Positions 37,501-46,451 of a stretch of DNA of 64,000 nucleotides are shown here, one piece after another. Numbering within the stretch: the stretch's first letter is position 1; each line of letters starts with the position of its first letter. A program made the position numbers and the translations under genes. A model generated the notes under the pieces. That model was not told the DNA's origin. It saw only the letters and a list, made by a program, of their open reading frames with translations, and did not search any database. The DNA comes from Bowmanella denitrificans (GTDB lineage Bacteria > Pseudomonadota > Gammaproteobacteria > Enterobacterales > Alteromonadaceae): contig NZ_PEBU01000003.1 of NCBI RefSeq assembly GCF_002887595.1, positions 62,001 to 126,000 of the forward strand, written 5' to 3'.

Positions 37501-37879
37501 ACTCCTGTCCGGCCTCAGACACCTTTAAGTAACTGGCCACGGCACTAAAGTTGGGGTCATCACACAATGACGGCAGAATCGCCATCAGCTTCCAGCACAT
37601 ATTATCTTTGCTGAACGCCGACTCCTGCGGTAATTCAGGTAATAACCGCAAATAAAGCTGATTCCAGATAAAACTGGACGGTAGTGGAAAAGTCAGATTA
37701 GCGGCAATCCCTAGCGATTCGGCCACCTGCAGTTTCAGCCACTGGGCCATACCCGGACTTTGCACCCAAATGGGCTGCGGCTCGAATAACTGCTCAATAT
37801 CGCCCTGATCTTCAGCCAGATACTGGCAAAGCTGCGCCGCCAGCACTTCCATTTTATTTGATTGAACAAGATGCAGCAT
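34592..37879 (-). CDS. recC: Exodeoxyribonuclease V gamma subunit RecC
   Basis: 1095 residues from the ATG at 37879, chosen because MLHLVQSNKMEVLAAQL matches the RecC N-terminus; a GTG 19 codons upstream is in frame but gives no family-like residues. The block PIWVQSPGMAQWLKLQVAESLGIAANLTFPLPSSFIW is typical. RecC holds the inactive helicase and nuclease-like folds that recognise Chi and splits the strands. There is no ptrA gene between recC and recB, unlike E. coli. It is divergent from the TonB receptor at 38106. Confidence 0.96.
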   Translation of the reverse strand: MLHLVQSNKMEVLAAQLCQYLAEDQGDIEQLFEPQPIWVQSPGMAQWLKLQVAESLGIAANLTFPLPSSFIWNQLYLRLLPELPQESAFSKDNMCWKLMAILPSLCDDPNFSAVASYLKVSEAGQELKLFQLCQKIADLFDQYLVYRPDWLLAWEQGQQVDTLAEPQQAWQAQLWRELKRYTEVLQESPWHRGNLHQRLLECLSDKDCRDVLPPRLLVFGISALPVQQLEILGALAKQIEVVIFWFNPSQHYWGDLVDEKRKARAELLKAQAGDELADYLEVGNPLLASWGKQGQDFQDMLLEQGPQQHDLFVDVPPQNLLEHIQHEILNLTQRGSMLPLSAEALLDQAPSLPKIVIADNDDSLVLSSCHSRLRELEVLHDHLLGFFKRHADCHPGDVIVMMPDVADYAALIHGVFGGHRQELAISYAISDRSLAQESPLLGSFVSLNKLQLSRLGLAEVLDILEVPAVLRRFELSEAQFNQLRHYLQDAGIRWGLDGKDKRRWHLPEDEQNTWLFGLKRLIAGYAMQTELYAGSDQTPGAFIAPYAELEGQSSQVLGKLLLFVQQLCDWLVFCQTPMPLQSRTAWALEHIERMYLADDHDEQYLQGLRNALNALSRHQHQYQGDIEQRVFCQALEQQLQESGVGQRFLAGSVNFCTLMPMRSVPFKLVCLLGMNDADYPRQVTPLGFDLMQQSAPRKGDRSRRLDDKYLFLEALLSARQQLYISYQGRSAKDNQPLVPCVLLSELVDYCQLVYCRADGGPLSDSLTRVQHLQPFHPDYFDARHPLSFEPQWLALATGHHNEAEPFIVGELPYLPAQSSIGVEELIGFFIQPARGFFQLRWQARFAYQDNRLEEDEPFFLSSLDRYQLLARLVDNTASVTDKEVLTARLHGEGVLPGGHAGVLALEQLQQQAESIRDSLLTYRRDLCARREILQLTIQGVDISGWQDHLYGEQLVLWRSGKVRAKDKLQLWLRLLLLCAQGVKLNQAVFVGTESEPFMLNGMPRDQAVAALNIYIQAWCDGHNQPLLLLPECAWLWLDKGDWDKVLKSFSGNDFAKGEGQDVHVARIWPDLAPHQQEFIRISESLLGPLYQWSQV

Positions 37880-38078
37880 AAGTGGTTGTTTTTTTCTTCC
37901 TGCGCCAATGGTATCACAGCTAAACGCAATGCCCACATTGCCATCATGTGCTGTTTTTCAACACCGTCATCAACACTACCCCGCAGGGCTTTTTACAAAA
38001 TATTTTCCTTTTTGATACAAAAATTGATTGCAAAACACACAATTCCTGGTACTTATTATCACGCAGCTCAACATTTCC

Positions 38079-38093
38079 TGATAATAATTAACA
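38079..38093. promoter_or_regulatory. Fur-box-like sequence before the TonB receptor at 38106
   Basis: TGATAATAATTAACA matches the 7-1-7 Fur consensus (TGATAATnATTATCA) at all but one of the defined positions. It lies directly before the GGAG ribosome-binding site, so repressor binding would block early elongation rather than promoter access. A chance AT-rich match is possible. Confidence 0.45.
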
Positions 38094-38105
38094 TGGAGTT
38101 TACTT

Positions 38106-41100
38106 ATGCACAATAAATCCCTGGCCTGCCTGTCGGTAGCCGCTGCACTGTCGTCTTTCACCGCTGGCGTTGCAGTCGCTCAACAGCAGGAAAACATAAC
38201 TAACCCTGAAGAATCGGTAGAGAAAATTGCCGTGGTGGGTATTCGCGGCAGTGTTATCACTGCTCAGGAACTGAAACGCTTAGGCGATACAGTGAAAGAT
38301 GTCATCAGTGCCGATGACATTGGTGCACTGCCGGATAAAAGCGTCACCGAAGCACTGATGCGTGTACCAGGCGTCACCATTGAACGCTTTGCCTCATCCG
38401 ACGACCCAAACCACTTTGCCGCTGAAGGTACCGGCGTGGTAGTGAGAGGCCTTGACCGGGTACGCAGCGAAATCAACGGCCGAGATGCCTTTAGCGCCAG
38501 TACCGGCGGCGGTCTGAGCTACCAGGATATTCCCGGCGAATTACTGGGTTATGTGGAAGTGGTAAAAAACCATACGGCCGATTTAATTGCCGGTGGTGTG
38601 GCCGGCACCGTCAATCTGGTCACCCGTAAGCCTTTTGACAGTGCCGGCTTCTTCGCCAGTACCACGCTGGAAGGCAGCTATGGCGATCACCGTGGTGAGT
38701 GGACACCCATCGGTTCAGCAGTAGTGAGTAACCGTTGGAACAGCGACATCGGTGAATTTGGTGTGCTGCTGTCCGCTTCCAGTTCTGACTATAAGGACAG
38801 AGGCGACGGTGCAGCCCTGGGCAACTATTATGAGCGCAGCGCCACCGCCCGTGAAATGCCGCAGTTTGGTAACTATGGCACCGAACTGAGTCAGTATCCC
38901 GGTGAAACCAGATACGTACCGGCCGATGCCAATATCCGCAGTGCTGATTCTGAGCGTAAACGCCGCGGCCTGGCCACCTCGCTGCAATTCAGAAATCCCT
39001 CGCAAACCTTCGAGGTAACAGCGGAATATCTGCGCTCCAACGCTTCGTTAACCTGGGATGAGCGGGTCATCACCTTAGGTGAGCAAGGATTTAACGTTAA
39101 CCCTAATCAGATTCAGGTGACAGATGACGCCACCTTTGATGAAAACGGCTTTATGACCTCAGGCACGCTGCTGATGAACTACCGCTCTCTGGCTCAGTCG
39201 CGCTGGCGCTATGCTGAGCAGTTGGTGGAAGACAGTAGTGTGCATTTTACCTTTTCACCCAGCGATGCCTGGAAGCTGGAGTTTGATTACCAGCACATTG
39301 AGTCCGAATACGATGTTTACGACTACACCATCAATAACAGTTTTGAGCACAACGATGTGTTTTTCGATGTGCGCGGCGACAAAACCCAGGTTAACTTTGT
39401 CGGCGAGAACCTGACCAGCCCATTGGCCCCCGATCCTGTCAGTGACATGTACCTGAATTCGGCCATGGACAAAGAAGACGATACCGACGCCGAATCAGAC
39501 TCTTACGCCTTTGATGCCACCTATCAGCTGGAACATAAGTGGATAAAATCTATCCAGTTCGGTGCCTATGCGTCGAGCAAAGAGCAGATTAAGCGGGATT
39601 CTGCCTGGAACTGGGGCGAAATGGCCGACGGCTCCTGGAATCCTTATGCTAACGGTGGACAGGCGACCTCCTATACCGGCACCGCAGACCGTCCTGGACA
39701 CCCCGAACTCTATGAACTCTATAGTTTTCATGCCGGTGATTTCTTTGGCGGTGGCGTATTGCCCAAGGATCAAACTATCCTATTTGCCCGATTTGCTGAC
39801 CTGCATAACTGGCAGAATTTCCACGACACCACCAAAGCCGGTGGCTACAACAATTTTGTCCAGCTCAGGGACCGTAATTGTGTCACCATCAGCGGCACCT
39901 GCGAAATTGACGGGGCTTACCTGCCATCCGAGATTTCCAGCAGTAAGGAAACCCGGCGCGAATTCTACACCCAGTTGAACTACGACAATTTTGAACTGGC
40001 TTACCCTGTTCGCGGTAACCTTGGTCTGCGTTATGTGAGCTGGCAGGTGGAATCCACCGGTGCCACCCTGTTCCCTGAGCCTATTCCTGGCTGGGATACC
40101 GCCAAACAGGCCATGTATACCGCCGACCAGCTTGCCTATCAAAACTGGCTGAATACGGAACCACTGCACGTCAAAGGTGATAAATACAGCAAAGTGCTGC
40201 CCAGCTTTAACCTGAGTGTGGAGCTGGATGACGAGCGTGTAGTGCGCTTTGCCGCCTCGCAGAATATCTTTTTGCCGAAGTTTGAAAACTTCCGCTATTT
40301 CCGTTCCATTACCGAGTCACATTCCGAGCCACGCGGGCCAAACGGTGAGCCTTTGCCCTATGAGAATATTGGTTTTGACGGCATCAGCGGCAATCCACGT
40401 AATATAGAGCCGGAGGAAGCACTTAGCCTTGATTTGACCTATGAGTGGTATATGAGTGAAAGTAACTCACTGACCGCCAGTCTGTTCCGCAAAGAGCTGA
40501 AAAATATTATCCGCAAACGTCTGTATAGCGAAGAGATCACCAATGAGCTGGCCGGTGTCACCTTCCCGGTCAATTTCCAGACCGACACCAATGAAGGGTC
40601 GGGTACGATTCAGGGCTTTGAGTTGGCGTATACTCAGTTTTTTGACCAGTTGCCGGGCATCTGGTCAGGCTTAGGGGTGTCGCTCAACTATACCTATATC
40701 AATCAGTCCGATATTAACGATGAGGTAGGCTTTGGCACAGGCAGTGGTGGCGAAGACGGCCGTAACCGCTTCCGCGCCTTTAATAATCTGCCGCTGCCAG
40801 GTTATTCCGATGACACCGTCAACATGACTGCTATGTACGAAAAGCATGGTATCTCAGCCCGTATTGCATATAACTGGCGCTCTGAATATCTGCTGACCCG
40901 TCGTGACTCCAACCTGTTTGCTCCAGTGATGGCTGAGGCCACCGGGCAACTGGATTTGTCGGTGGCCTATAACCTCACCGACAATGTCAAGATTGGTCTG
41001 GAAGCCACTAACCTGCTGGATGAGATCATCAAAACCAAGATGATCTACAACCAGGCCGGACAAACCACACCCGGCACCCAATTTAAGACTGATCGTCGCT

Positions 41101-41129
41101 TTGGCGCCTATGTCAGCGTGAAGTTTTAG
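38106..41129 (+). CDS. TonB-dependent receptor (large, TonB-Xanth-Caul type)
   Basis: 1007 residues with GGAG 8 nt before the ATG. The signal peptide is about 1-25 (ends GVAVA). The plug begins VEKIAVVGIRGSVITAQELKR and continues DTVKDVISADDIGALPDKSVTEALMRVPGV, the pattern of the large receptor group TIGR01782. Many of these import carbohydrates or other polymers' breakdown products. The barrel ends in a terminal Phe (GAYVSVKF). The Fur-like site upstream argues for iron, while the family argues for other ligands, so the substrate is open. A UUCG terminator follows. Confidence 0.93.
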   Translation: MHNKSLACLSVAAALSSFTAGVAVAQQQENITNPEESVEKIAVVGIRGSVITAQELKRLGDTVKDVISADDIGALPDKSVTEALMRVPGVTIERFASSDDPNHFAAEGTGVVVRGLDRVRSEINGRDAFSASTGGGLSYQDIPGELLGYVEVVKNHTADLIAGGVAGTVNLVTRKPFDSAGFFASTTLEGSYGDHRGEWTPIGSAVVSNRWNSDIGEFGVLLSASSSDYKDRGDGAALGNYYERSATAREMPQFGNYGTELSQYPGETRYVPADANIRSADSERKRRGLATSLQFRNPSQTFEVTAEYLRSNASLTWDERVITLGEQGFNVNPNQIQVTDDATFDENGFMTSGTLLMNYRSLAQSRWRYAEQLVEDSSVHFTFSPSDAWKLEFDYQHIESEYDVYDYTINNSFEHNDVFFDVRGDKTQVNFVGENLTSPLAPDPVSDMYLNSAMDKEDDTDAESDSYAFDATYQLEHKWIKSIQFGAYASSKEQIKRDSAWNWGEMADGSWNPYANGGQATSYTGTADRPGHPELYELYSFHAGDFFGGGVLPKDQTILFARFADLHNWQNFHDTTKAGGYNNFVQLRDRNCVTISGTCEIDGAYLPSEISSSKETRREFYTQLNYDNFELAYPVRGNLGLRYVSWQVESTGATLFPEPIPGWDTAKQAMYTADQLAYQNWLNTEPLHVKGDKYSKVLPSFNLSVELDDERVVRFAASQNIFLPKFENFRYFRSITESHSEPRGPNGEPLPYENIGFDGISGNPRNIEPEEALSLDLTYEWYMSESNSLTASLFRKELKNIIRKRLYSEEITNELAGVTFPVNFQTDTNEGSGTIQGFELAYTQFFDQLPGIWSGLGVSLNYTYINQSDINDEVGFGTGSGGEDGRNRFRAFNNLPLPGYSDDTVNMTAMYEKHGISARIAYNWRSEYLLTRRDSNLFAPVMAEATGQLDLSVAYNLTDNVKIGLEATNLLDEIIKTKMIYNQAGQTTPGTQFKTDRRFGAYVSVKF

Positions 41130-41150
41130 TCATACGTTTAATGCCCTCCT

Positions 41151-41172
41151 GGCGCCTTCGGGCGCCTTTTTT
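41151..41172 (+). terminator. Intrinsic terminator with UUCG tetraloop
   Basis: GGCGCC-TTCG-GGCGCC followed by TTTTTT, 22 nt downstream of the TonB receptor stop at 41129. A textbook rho-independent terminator that separates the two receptor genes. Confidence 0.93.
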
Positions 41173-41240
41173 ATATCTGCTCTTAGCTCTGTCCCTGTGG
41201 GTTGCGTTTCATTCTGGCTTTCTATACACTCGCACGCCAT

Positions 41241-41255
41241 CGATAATCATTCTCA
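41241..41255. promoter_or_regulatory. Probable Fur box before the siderophore receptor
   Basis: CGATAATCATTCTCA matches the 7-1-7 Fur consensus at 12 of the 14 defined positions, 43-57 nt upstream of the ATG at 41298. The placement in the promoter region and the siderophore-receptor identity of the gene make iron-Fur repression likely. Confidence 0.65.
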
Positions 41256-41297
41256 TTTGCACACAAAATTCAACCACAAACACAGGGACTCATCTAC

Positions 41298-43490
41298 ATG
41301 AAATGCACAGATTCTTTAGTCACCTTCGACACCAAACTGCCGCTGGCTTTGCCAAAAACGTCGCTGGCACTGTTTATGGGGCTGGTATTGTCTGGCCAGA
41401 CAATTGCCCAGCAGGAAATCGAACAAAATGCGCCGGGCTCGGCACTGGAACGCATGGAAAAGATCTCTGTAGTAGGTAAGCAACTGGACCAGGGCACTCC
41501 TACCCGTCTGCCGCTGACAGTGCGGGAGATCCCACAATCGATCAGCGAAGTCTCCCGTGCCTTGATGGACGCTGCCAATATGCTGGATATCAACGATGTT
41601 ATGATGAATATACCAGGGGTAAACGTCACCTTATATGACAGCCAGCGTCCGCTGTATTTTGCTCGCGGCTTTCAGATCACCGACTTTCAGGTAGACGGCA
41701 TTCCCACTTACAGCGGCTCCACCAACCAGGAGTACGACACCGCCCTGTATGAGCGTATTGAAGTTATCCGCGGTGCCAATGGCTTGTTTTCCGGTGTTGG
41801 CTCCCCCTCAGCCACCGTCAACTTACTGCGCAAGCGCCCCGGCAATGCGTTTTCGGCATCGGTCTCTGCCACAGCAGGCTCCTGGGATATGCGTCGTGGC
41901 GTGGCGGATGTTTCCAGTCCCTTTGACAGTGAAGGGCAAATCCGTGGTCGCCTGGTACTGGCCCACCAGAATTCAGACAGTTTCCGTGACCGATACAGTG
42001 AAGATAAAACCGCTTACCTGGCCATCATTGAAGGCGACCTGGGCGATAACACCACAGCGGCGATAGGCTATCAGCGTCAGGATAACAACCCACAAGGGAC
42101 TATCTGGGGCACTATTCCCATTCATGCTGCCGATGGCAGCGAAGCCAACATGCCGGTGTCTACCAGCTTTGCGCCTAACTGGACGCACTGGCAGCGTGAA
42201 TCCAGCACTCTGTTTGCCGACCTGCAGCACAGTTTCAACACGGATTGGCAGGCCAAAGTGTCGGTGCAAAAAACCGATGGCGACGTATCCAGCCTGCGGG
42301 TTTACGCCAGTGGTTTTCCCGATAAAAACACCGGTCAAGGCATGCTGTTAAGAGCAGGTATCGGGGCCGGAGACGACAGCCGTACCAGCGTGGATCTGTA
42401 TCTGACCGGCAGTTACCAGGCATTTGGTCTGGAGCATGATCTGATTCTGGGTGCCACCTGGTCTGAACTGGAATCCACTACATTAGGCTTTACCTCCTTG
42501 TCTGGCTGGACCTATCAAGTACCAGATGCTTGGCATTATGACGGTCAGGCGCCCATGCCGGAATATAGCCGCACCGGCGCTTACCGTATTGCCACCACCA
42601 AACAGCAGGGGCTGTATATCGCCAACCGTTTCAGACTGGCAGACGATTTGTCCCTGATTGGCGGCGCACGATTAAGTTCCTGGCGCACCGGTACCGACAA
42701 TTTCGACACCGAAGGCAGTTATGCCGCCACCACCGGCCAATACAAAGTCAGTAAGGAAGTCACGCCTTATGTGGGGCTGGTCTACGATCTAAATGAGGAT
42801 CATGCACTTTACGCCAGTTATACGGATATTTTTACCCCCCAGAATTACAAGGACAAAAACAACAACCTGCTGGCACCTGTGCTGGGCTCCAACGTCGAAC
42901 TGGGCATCAAGAGCGAGCTGCTTGATGGCCAGTTGTCTGCCACTGTGGCGATTTTTAAAACCCGTCAGGACAACTACGCGGTGCGCGATGAAAGCCAACC
43001 TGACAATTCGTTGCCAGATGGCAGTTCTGCTTATAGAGGTGTTAATGGTACCGAAAGCCGAGGTCTGGAAATGAGTGTTTCCGGCCACATTAACCAAGAC
43101 TGGCTGGTGAATGCGGGCTATACCTATGTGGATACCAAGCGGCACAATAACGATAAAATCTGGACTAACCTGCCGGAACATTCTGCTCAGCTTTCCACTC
43201 ATTACGATTTGGGTGACTGGGTAAACGGGTTGACCTTAGGTGGCGGTTTTAACTGGCAGGGTGAAACCATTGGCTATGGGGTTACACATCCTCAGCAAGC
43301 CGACGGCGTAACTTATAAACAAAGCCCCTATGTACTGGCAAATCTGTATGTAAACTGGCAGTTTACCGACAAACTCAGCTCTACCTTCAGTGTCACCAAC
43401 CTGTTTGATAAGGTTTACTGGGCCAATATCGACTACGCCAACTATGGAAAGCCGCGTCAGGTATCACTGAGCCTGACCTGGCAGTATTAA
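41298..43490 (+). CDS. TonB-dependent siderophore receptor
   Basis: 730 residues, the size of the FhuE/PupB/FpvA group. There is a long signal sequence, then a plug with VVGKQ, LPLTVREIPQSISEV, NIPGVNVTLYDSQRP, FQVDGIP and IEVIRGANGLFSGVGSPSATVNLLRKRP, all characteristic of the TonB-siderophore family (TIGR01783). The barrel ends in an aromatic residue (SLSLTWQY). It imports a ferric siderophore, probably of hydroxamate or mixed type, judging only by family. No siderophore synthesis genes or ABC importer are nearby. A Fur-box-like site lies 43-57 nt upstream and a terminator follows. Confidence 0.95.
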   Translation: MKCTDSLVTFDTKLPLALPKTSLALFMGLVLSGQTIAQQEIEQNAPGSALERMEKISVVGKQLDQGTPTRLPLTVREIPQSISEVSRALMDAANMLDINDVMMNIPGVNVTLYDSQRPLYFARGFQITDFQVDGIPTYSGSTNQEYDTALYERIEVIRGANGLFSGVGSPSATVNLLRKRPGNAFSASVSATAGSWDMRRGVADVSSPFDSEGQIRGRLVLAHQNSDSFRDRYSEDKTAYLAIIEGDLGDNTTAAIGYQRQDNNPQGTIWGTIPIHAADGSEANMPVSTSFAPNWTHWQRESSTLFADLQHSFNTDWQAKVSVQKTDGDVSSLRVYASGFPDKNTGQGMLLRAGIGAGDDSRTSVDLYLTGSYQAFGLEHDLILGATWSELESTTLGFTSLSGWTYQVPDAWHYDGQAPMPEYSRTGAYRIATTKQQGLYIANRFRLADDLSLIGGARLSSWRTGTDNFDTEGSYAATTGQYKVSKEVTPYVGLVYDLNEDHALYASYTDIFTPQNYKDKNNNLLAPVLGSNVELGIKSELLDGQLSATVAIFKTRQDNYAVRDESQPDNSLPDGSSAYRGVNGTESRGLEMSVSGHINQDWLVNAGYTYVDTKRHNNDKIWTNLPEHSAQLSTHYDLGDWVNGLTLGGGFNWQGETIGYGVTHPQQADGVTYKQSPYVLANLYVNWQFTDKLSSTFSVTNLFDKVYWANIDYANYGKPRQVSLSLTWQY

Positions 43491-43501
43491 GCTCTCAATA
43501 C

Positions 43502-43552
43502 AACAGGGGTACAGCAGGTTTTAATACCGTCCGGCCCCTGTTTTCCTTTTTT
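43502..43552 (+). terminator. Probable intrinsic terminator after the siderophore receptor
   Basis: AACAGGGG (43502-43509) pairs perfectly with CCCCTGTT (43535-43542) and is followed by TTCCTTTTTT. The 25-nt loop is long but the stem plus T-tract fits an intrinsic terminator. Confidence 0.7.
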
Positions 43553-43689
43553 AAGCAGCATTGAAAAATTCGTTAAAAGCCAACTCATCTGCTAAGTGTC
43601 GTCCTGCCAGGACGGTTTTTCTGCTGATTGTACATGACAGAATCCCAAGTGCTTGCTATAAGGCTTACAGCAGGAACAAGGTGACCCGT

Positions 43690-44457
43690 ATGGACAAACA
43701 GCAATATAAACAGCAGCTTAAAACCCTCCAGGTGCAACTCATTCAGCTCCAGCAATGGGTAGTTAACAGCGGCCAGAAGCTGGTGGTGATTTTTGAAGGC
43801 CGCGATGCAGCAGGTAAAGGCGGGGCCATCAAAGCCATCAGTGAAAAGCTCAATCCTCGGGTGGTGCGTATCGCGGCACTGGGCAAACCTTCCGACAAGG
43901 AACGCCAGCAGTGGTATTTTCAGCGCTATGTGGAGCATTTGCCAAGCGCCGGCGAAATCGTGCTGTTCGACCGCAGTTGGTACAACCGCGCCGGAGTGGA
44001 AAAAGTCATGGGGTTTTGTTCCGATGGCGAGCATCAGGAATTTCTGCGTGCCTGCCCGGAATTTGAACTGATGCTGATCCGTTCAGGGATCCGCCTGGTG
44101 AAATACTGGTTCAGTGTGTCTGCCGATGTGCAGGAGCAGCGTTTTCAGGAACGCCTGGATAACCCACTAAAACGCTGGAAATTTTCCGACATGGACCTGA
44201 TCTCGCGCAGCCGCTGGCGCGAATACAGCCAGGCCCGCAATGAAATGTTCGAACATACCAACAGTAAAAACAGCCCCTGGTACGTGATTGACGGTGATCA
44301 TGATAAAAAAGCCAGGCTTAACTGCATCAGCCATTTATTGTCGCTGATGCCTTATAAAGAGTTCAGCTTTCCCAAGGTAGAGCTGCCGGGTATGGATGAC
44401 AAGCACCGTGACTTGCCTATCCCGCAGACAGTCCAGCGGGTGCCTGATAGTGTTTAG
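43690..44457 (+). CDS. ppk2: Polyphosphate kinase 2 family protein
   Basis: 255 residues from the ATG at 43690, with AAGGTG upstream; a TTG frame opens 43 codons earlier but is not family-like. Single-domain PPK2: Walker A EGRDAAGKGGAIKA at 36-49, Walker B LFDRSWYNRAGVE at 92-104, and the lid region RWKFSDMDL. The enzyme phosphorylates nucleoside diphosphates or monophosphates with polyphosphate in the cytoplasm. Which class (ADP or AMP specific) cannot be settled by eye. It is a single-gene unit. Confidence 0.94.
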   Translation: MDKQQYKQQLKTLQVQLIQLQQWVVNSGQKLVVIFEGRDAAGKGGAIKAISEKLNPRVVRIAALGKPSDKERQQWYFQRYVEHLPSAGEIVLFDRSWYNRAGVEKVMGFCSDGEHQEFLRACPEFELMLIRSGIRLVKYWFSVSADVQEQRFQERLDNPLKRWKFSDMDLISRSRWREYSQARNEMFEHTNSKNSPWYVIDGDHDKKARLNCISHLLSLMPYKEFSFPKVELPGMDDKHRDLPIPQTVQRVPDSV

Positions 44458-44604
44458 CTCAAATAGCCTGTAAATAACACCTGCCACCCTATTTCGAGTC
44501 AGCCCCGGAACAATAGATTTGCTTATTGTCACCATTAGGACAAATTGCTGGTGAGATTTTGTGAATCTTCATAGTATGGCGGCCAGGCATTAGAAGGGCA
44601 CACC

Positions 44605-45489
44605 ATGTTATTTCGGGATCTGTTACTCGCACTGAGCGTTGTGGCTATTTGGGGATTGAATTTCTCTGTTATTAAGTTTGGCTTACAGGAACTTCCACCG
44701 CTGTTGTTTTCCGCCCTGCGTTTTGCTGTGGCCGCCCTACCCGCGGTATTTTTTATCCCGCGTCCGAAAACCAGTTGGTGGAATATCCTTGGCGTTGGCT
44801 TGTTCCTCGGTGTGCTGAAATTTGGTCTGGTATTTATGGCCATGAAATCAGAGATATCCGCAGGGCTGGCGTCATTACTGCTACAGGCTCAGGTGTTTTT
44901 TACCATTTTGCTGAGTATGCTGCTGCTCGGAGAAGGCATCGGCCGCCATCAGGTTGCAGGCATCGGCGTGGCCTTGGCCGGTTTTGCCGTATTTATATTT
45001 ACCGCCACCGGTGGTGTTACGCCGCTGGGTCTGGGCATGATACTGCTGGCCGGACTCTTCTGGGCTATCGCCAATCTCATTACCAAAAGAGTCAAAGGCG
45101 TTAACGCCCTGCACTTTCTGGTTTGGGTTTGCCTGGTACCGCCCCTGCCACTACTGGGCTTGTCATTGTGGCTGGAAACCAGCCAACCGCTGACATTGCT
45201 GGCCAATGCCTCACCAGACGCCTGGTTGTCCCTGGCATTTGTCAGCTATATCTCCACCTTACTGGCCTTTGCCTGGTGGGGGAAACTGCTGCTCAATTAC
45301 CCGGCTGCCACGGTTACGCCTTTTGCATTACTGGTGCCCGTTGTCGGTATTGCCTGCTCGGCCTGGCTATTGGGCGAACAGTTACAATCTCATGAACTCT
45401 ATGCTGCAATGGCGATTATGGCTGGTCTGGTACTATGTGTGTTCGGCAAAAAACTGCCCGGGCTTCGTCCCGCCCCCCAGCTCAACTAG
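44605..45489 (+). CDS. eamA: DMT-superfamily exporter, EamA-like
   Basis: 294 residues with ten membrane segments in two EamA repeats. The sequence follows E. coli EamA (O-acetylserine/cysteine exporter) from memory: VVAIWGLNFSVIKFGL, PPLLFSALRF, AGLASLLLQAQVFFTILL, FALLVPVVGIACSAWLLGE. It sits in the inner membrane and is likely to export a small amino acid derivative. GAAGGG precedes the ATG. An AraC regulator starts 115 nt downstream on the same strand but need not control it. Confidence 0.88.
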   Translation: MLFRDLLLALSVVAIWGLNFSVIKFGLQELPPLLFSALRFAVAALPAVFFIPRPKTSWWNILGVGLFLGVLKFGLVFMAMKSEISAGLASLLLQAQVFFTILLSMLLLGEGIGRHQVAGIGVALAGFAVFIFTATGGVTPLGLGMILLAGLFWAIANLITKRVKGVNALHFLVWVCLVPPLPLLGLSLWLETSQPLTLLANASPDAWLSLAFVSYISTLLAFAWWGKLLLNYPAATVTPFALLVPVVGIACSAWLLGEQLQSHELYAAMAIMAGLVLCVFGKKLPGLRPAPQLN

Positions 45490-45604
45490 GTCATAAAACT
45501 GGCAAGACCGAAAATTTGTGATTAGCATGGAACAACCTTGCCAAAGGAGCACAGCGGATGTCAGGTCATCATAACGGGCGCAGATATAACGAGCAGGAAA
45601 GTCA

Positions 45605-46408
45605 ATGCCAGGCCCGATAGCCCCCTACCCTGTTACCCAGGGCCCGGTTTTTCAAAAGGGCGCCTACCAGCAGCAAGCGGCCAAGCCGGAACTGCAGAAC
45701 TGGGTGCAAAGCTTCTGGCAACTCACTATTCCCTGTGGCGCATATGGCTACAATAGCCTGCCTGACAACTGTGTGGATTGGATTATCAGTAGTGCCAATC
45801 TCAATGACAGTTTTCTGTTAAGTCCCTTTACCCAGGCCCAGACTTTTACCATGCAAGGCCCCGTTGAATATTTTGGGATTCGATTCTTTCCTTTAGGGCT
45901 TGGCGGGCTTTGCCAGACTGCATTGGGTGAATGGGCGGACTTATCTTCTGTGCATGCTGACGCACTGCTGGCTGATAGCCTGCCACTGCAATTGTTTGAG
46001 AGCTTACATCGCACCCGGGAATTCCAGCAGCGCTGCGCCCTTATCAGCCAGCTTTTGCTGCCAAGGCTTAAAGGTTTTGATACCGACCGCCGTCTGCTGC
46101 ACTTTATGCATAAGTGCCGCTTGCAGCATGGCGCATTAAATCATCTGGGCGATCGTCAATGCAGTGAATTTGGCCTGTCCGCCCGCCAGTTGCGCCGACT
46201 CAGTCAGTTGTATTTGGGTCTGTCCCCCAAAGCCTTTGCCAGAGTCTGGCGGTTCCAGTTTCATTTGCAGCAGCTTGAGAAGAATCCGGGCTTATGGCAA
46301 AACCATTACCACGATCAGGCCCATTTTATCCGTGAATTTAAAACCATGAGTGGCACCAGCCCAGGTCAATTCGGTAAGTTGTCCGTTTTGTACAATATCT
46401 CCGGCTGA
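45605..46408 (+). CDS. AraC-family transcriptional regulator
   Basis: 267 residues. The N-terminal ligand domain has the WVQSFWQLTIP, LPDNCVDWI and YFGIRFFPLG pattern of DUF6597-type regulators. The AraC HTH is C-terminal (about 160-255): FGLSARQLRRLSQLYLGLSPKAFARVWRFQ, then YHDQAHFIREFKTMSGTSPGQF. AGGA precedes the ATG at 45605. It is followed 43 nt later by a VOC-family gene on the same strand, a common pairing. It probably regulates that gene; the inducer is unknown. Confidence 0.93.
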   Translation: MPGPIAPYPVTQGPVFQKGAYQQQAAKPELQNWVQSFWQLTIPCGAYGYNSLPDNCVDWIISSANLNDSFLLSPFTQAQTFTMQGPVEYFGIRFFPLGLGGLCQTALGEWADLSSVHADALLADSLPLQLFESLHRTREFQQRCALISQLLLPRLKGFDTDRRLLHFMHKCRLQHGALNHLGDRQCSEFGLSARQLRRLSQLYLGLSPKAFARVWRFQFHLQQLEKNPGLWQNHYHDQAHFIREFKTMSGTSPGQFGKLSVLYNISG

Positions 46409-46451
46409 AAAAACCGCATGCTTTACCCCGTTCAACCAACAGGAGATAAGC

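Noticed and set aside
29158-37879. RecBCD locus as a novel defence system
   Set aside because: All three proteins are standard RecC, RecB and RecD with intact motifs; only the absence of ptrA differs from E. coli, and that is common.
41141-41479. 112-codon plus-strand frame spanning the terminator and the start of the siderophore receptor
   Set aside because: It crosses an intrinsic terminator and the Fur box and overlaps the receptor in another frame.
43561-43689. N-terminal extension of PPK2 from a TTG
   Set aside because: The residues are not family-like and a good ribosome-binding site precedes the ATG at 43690.
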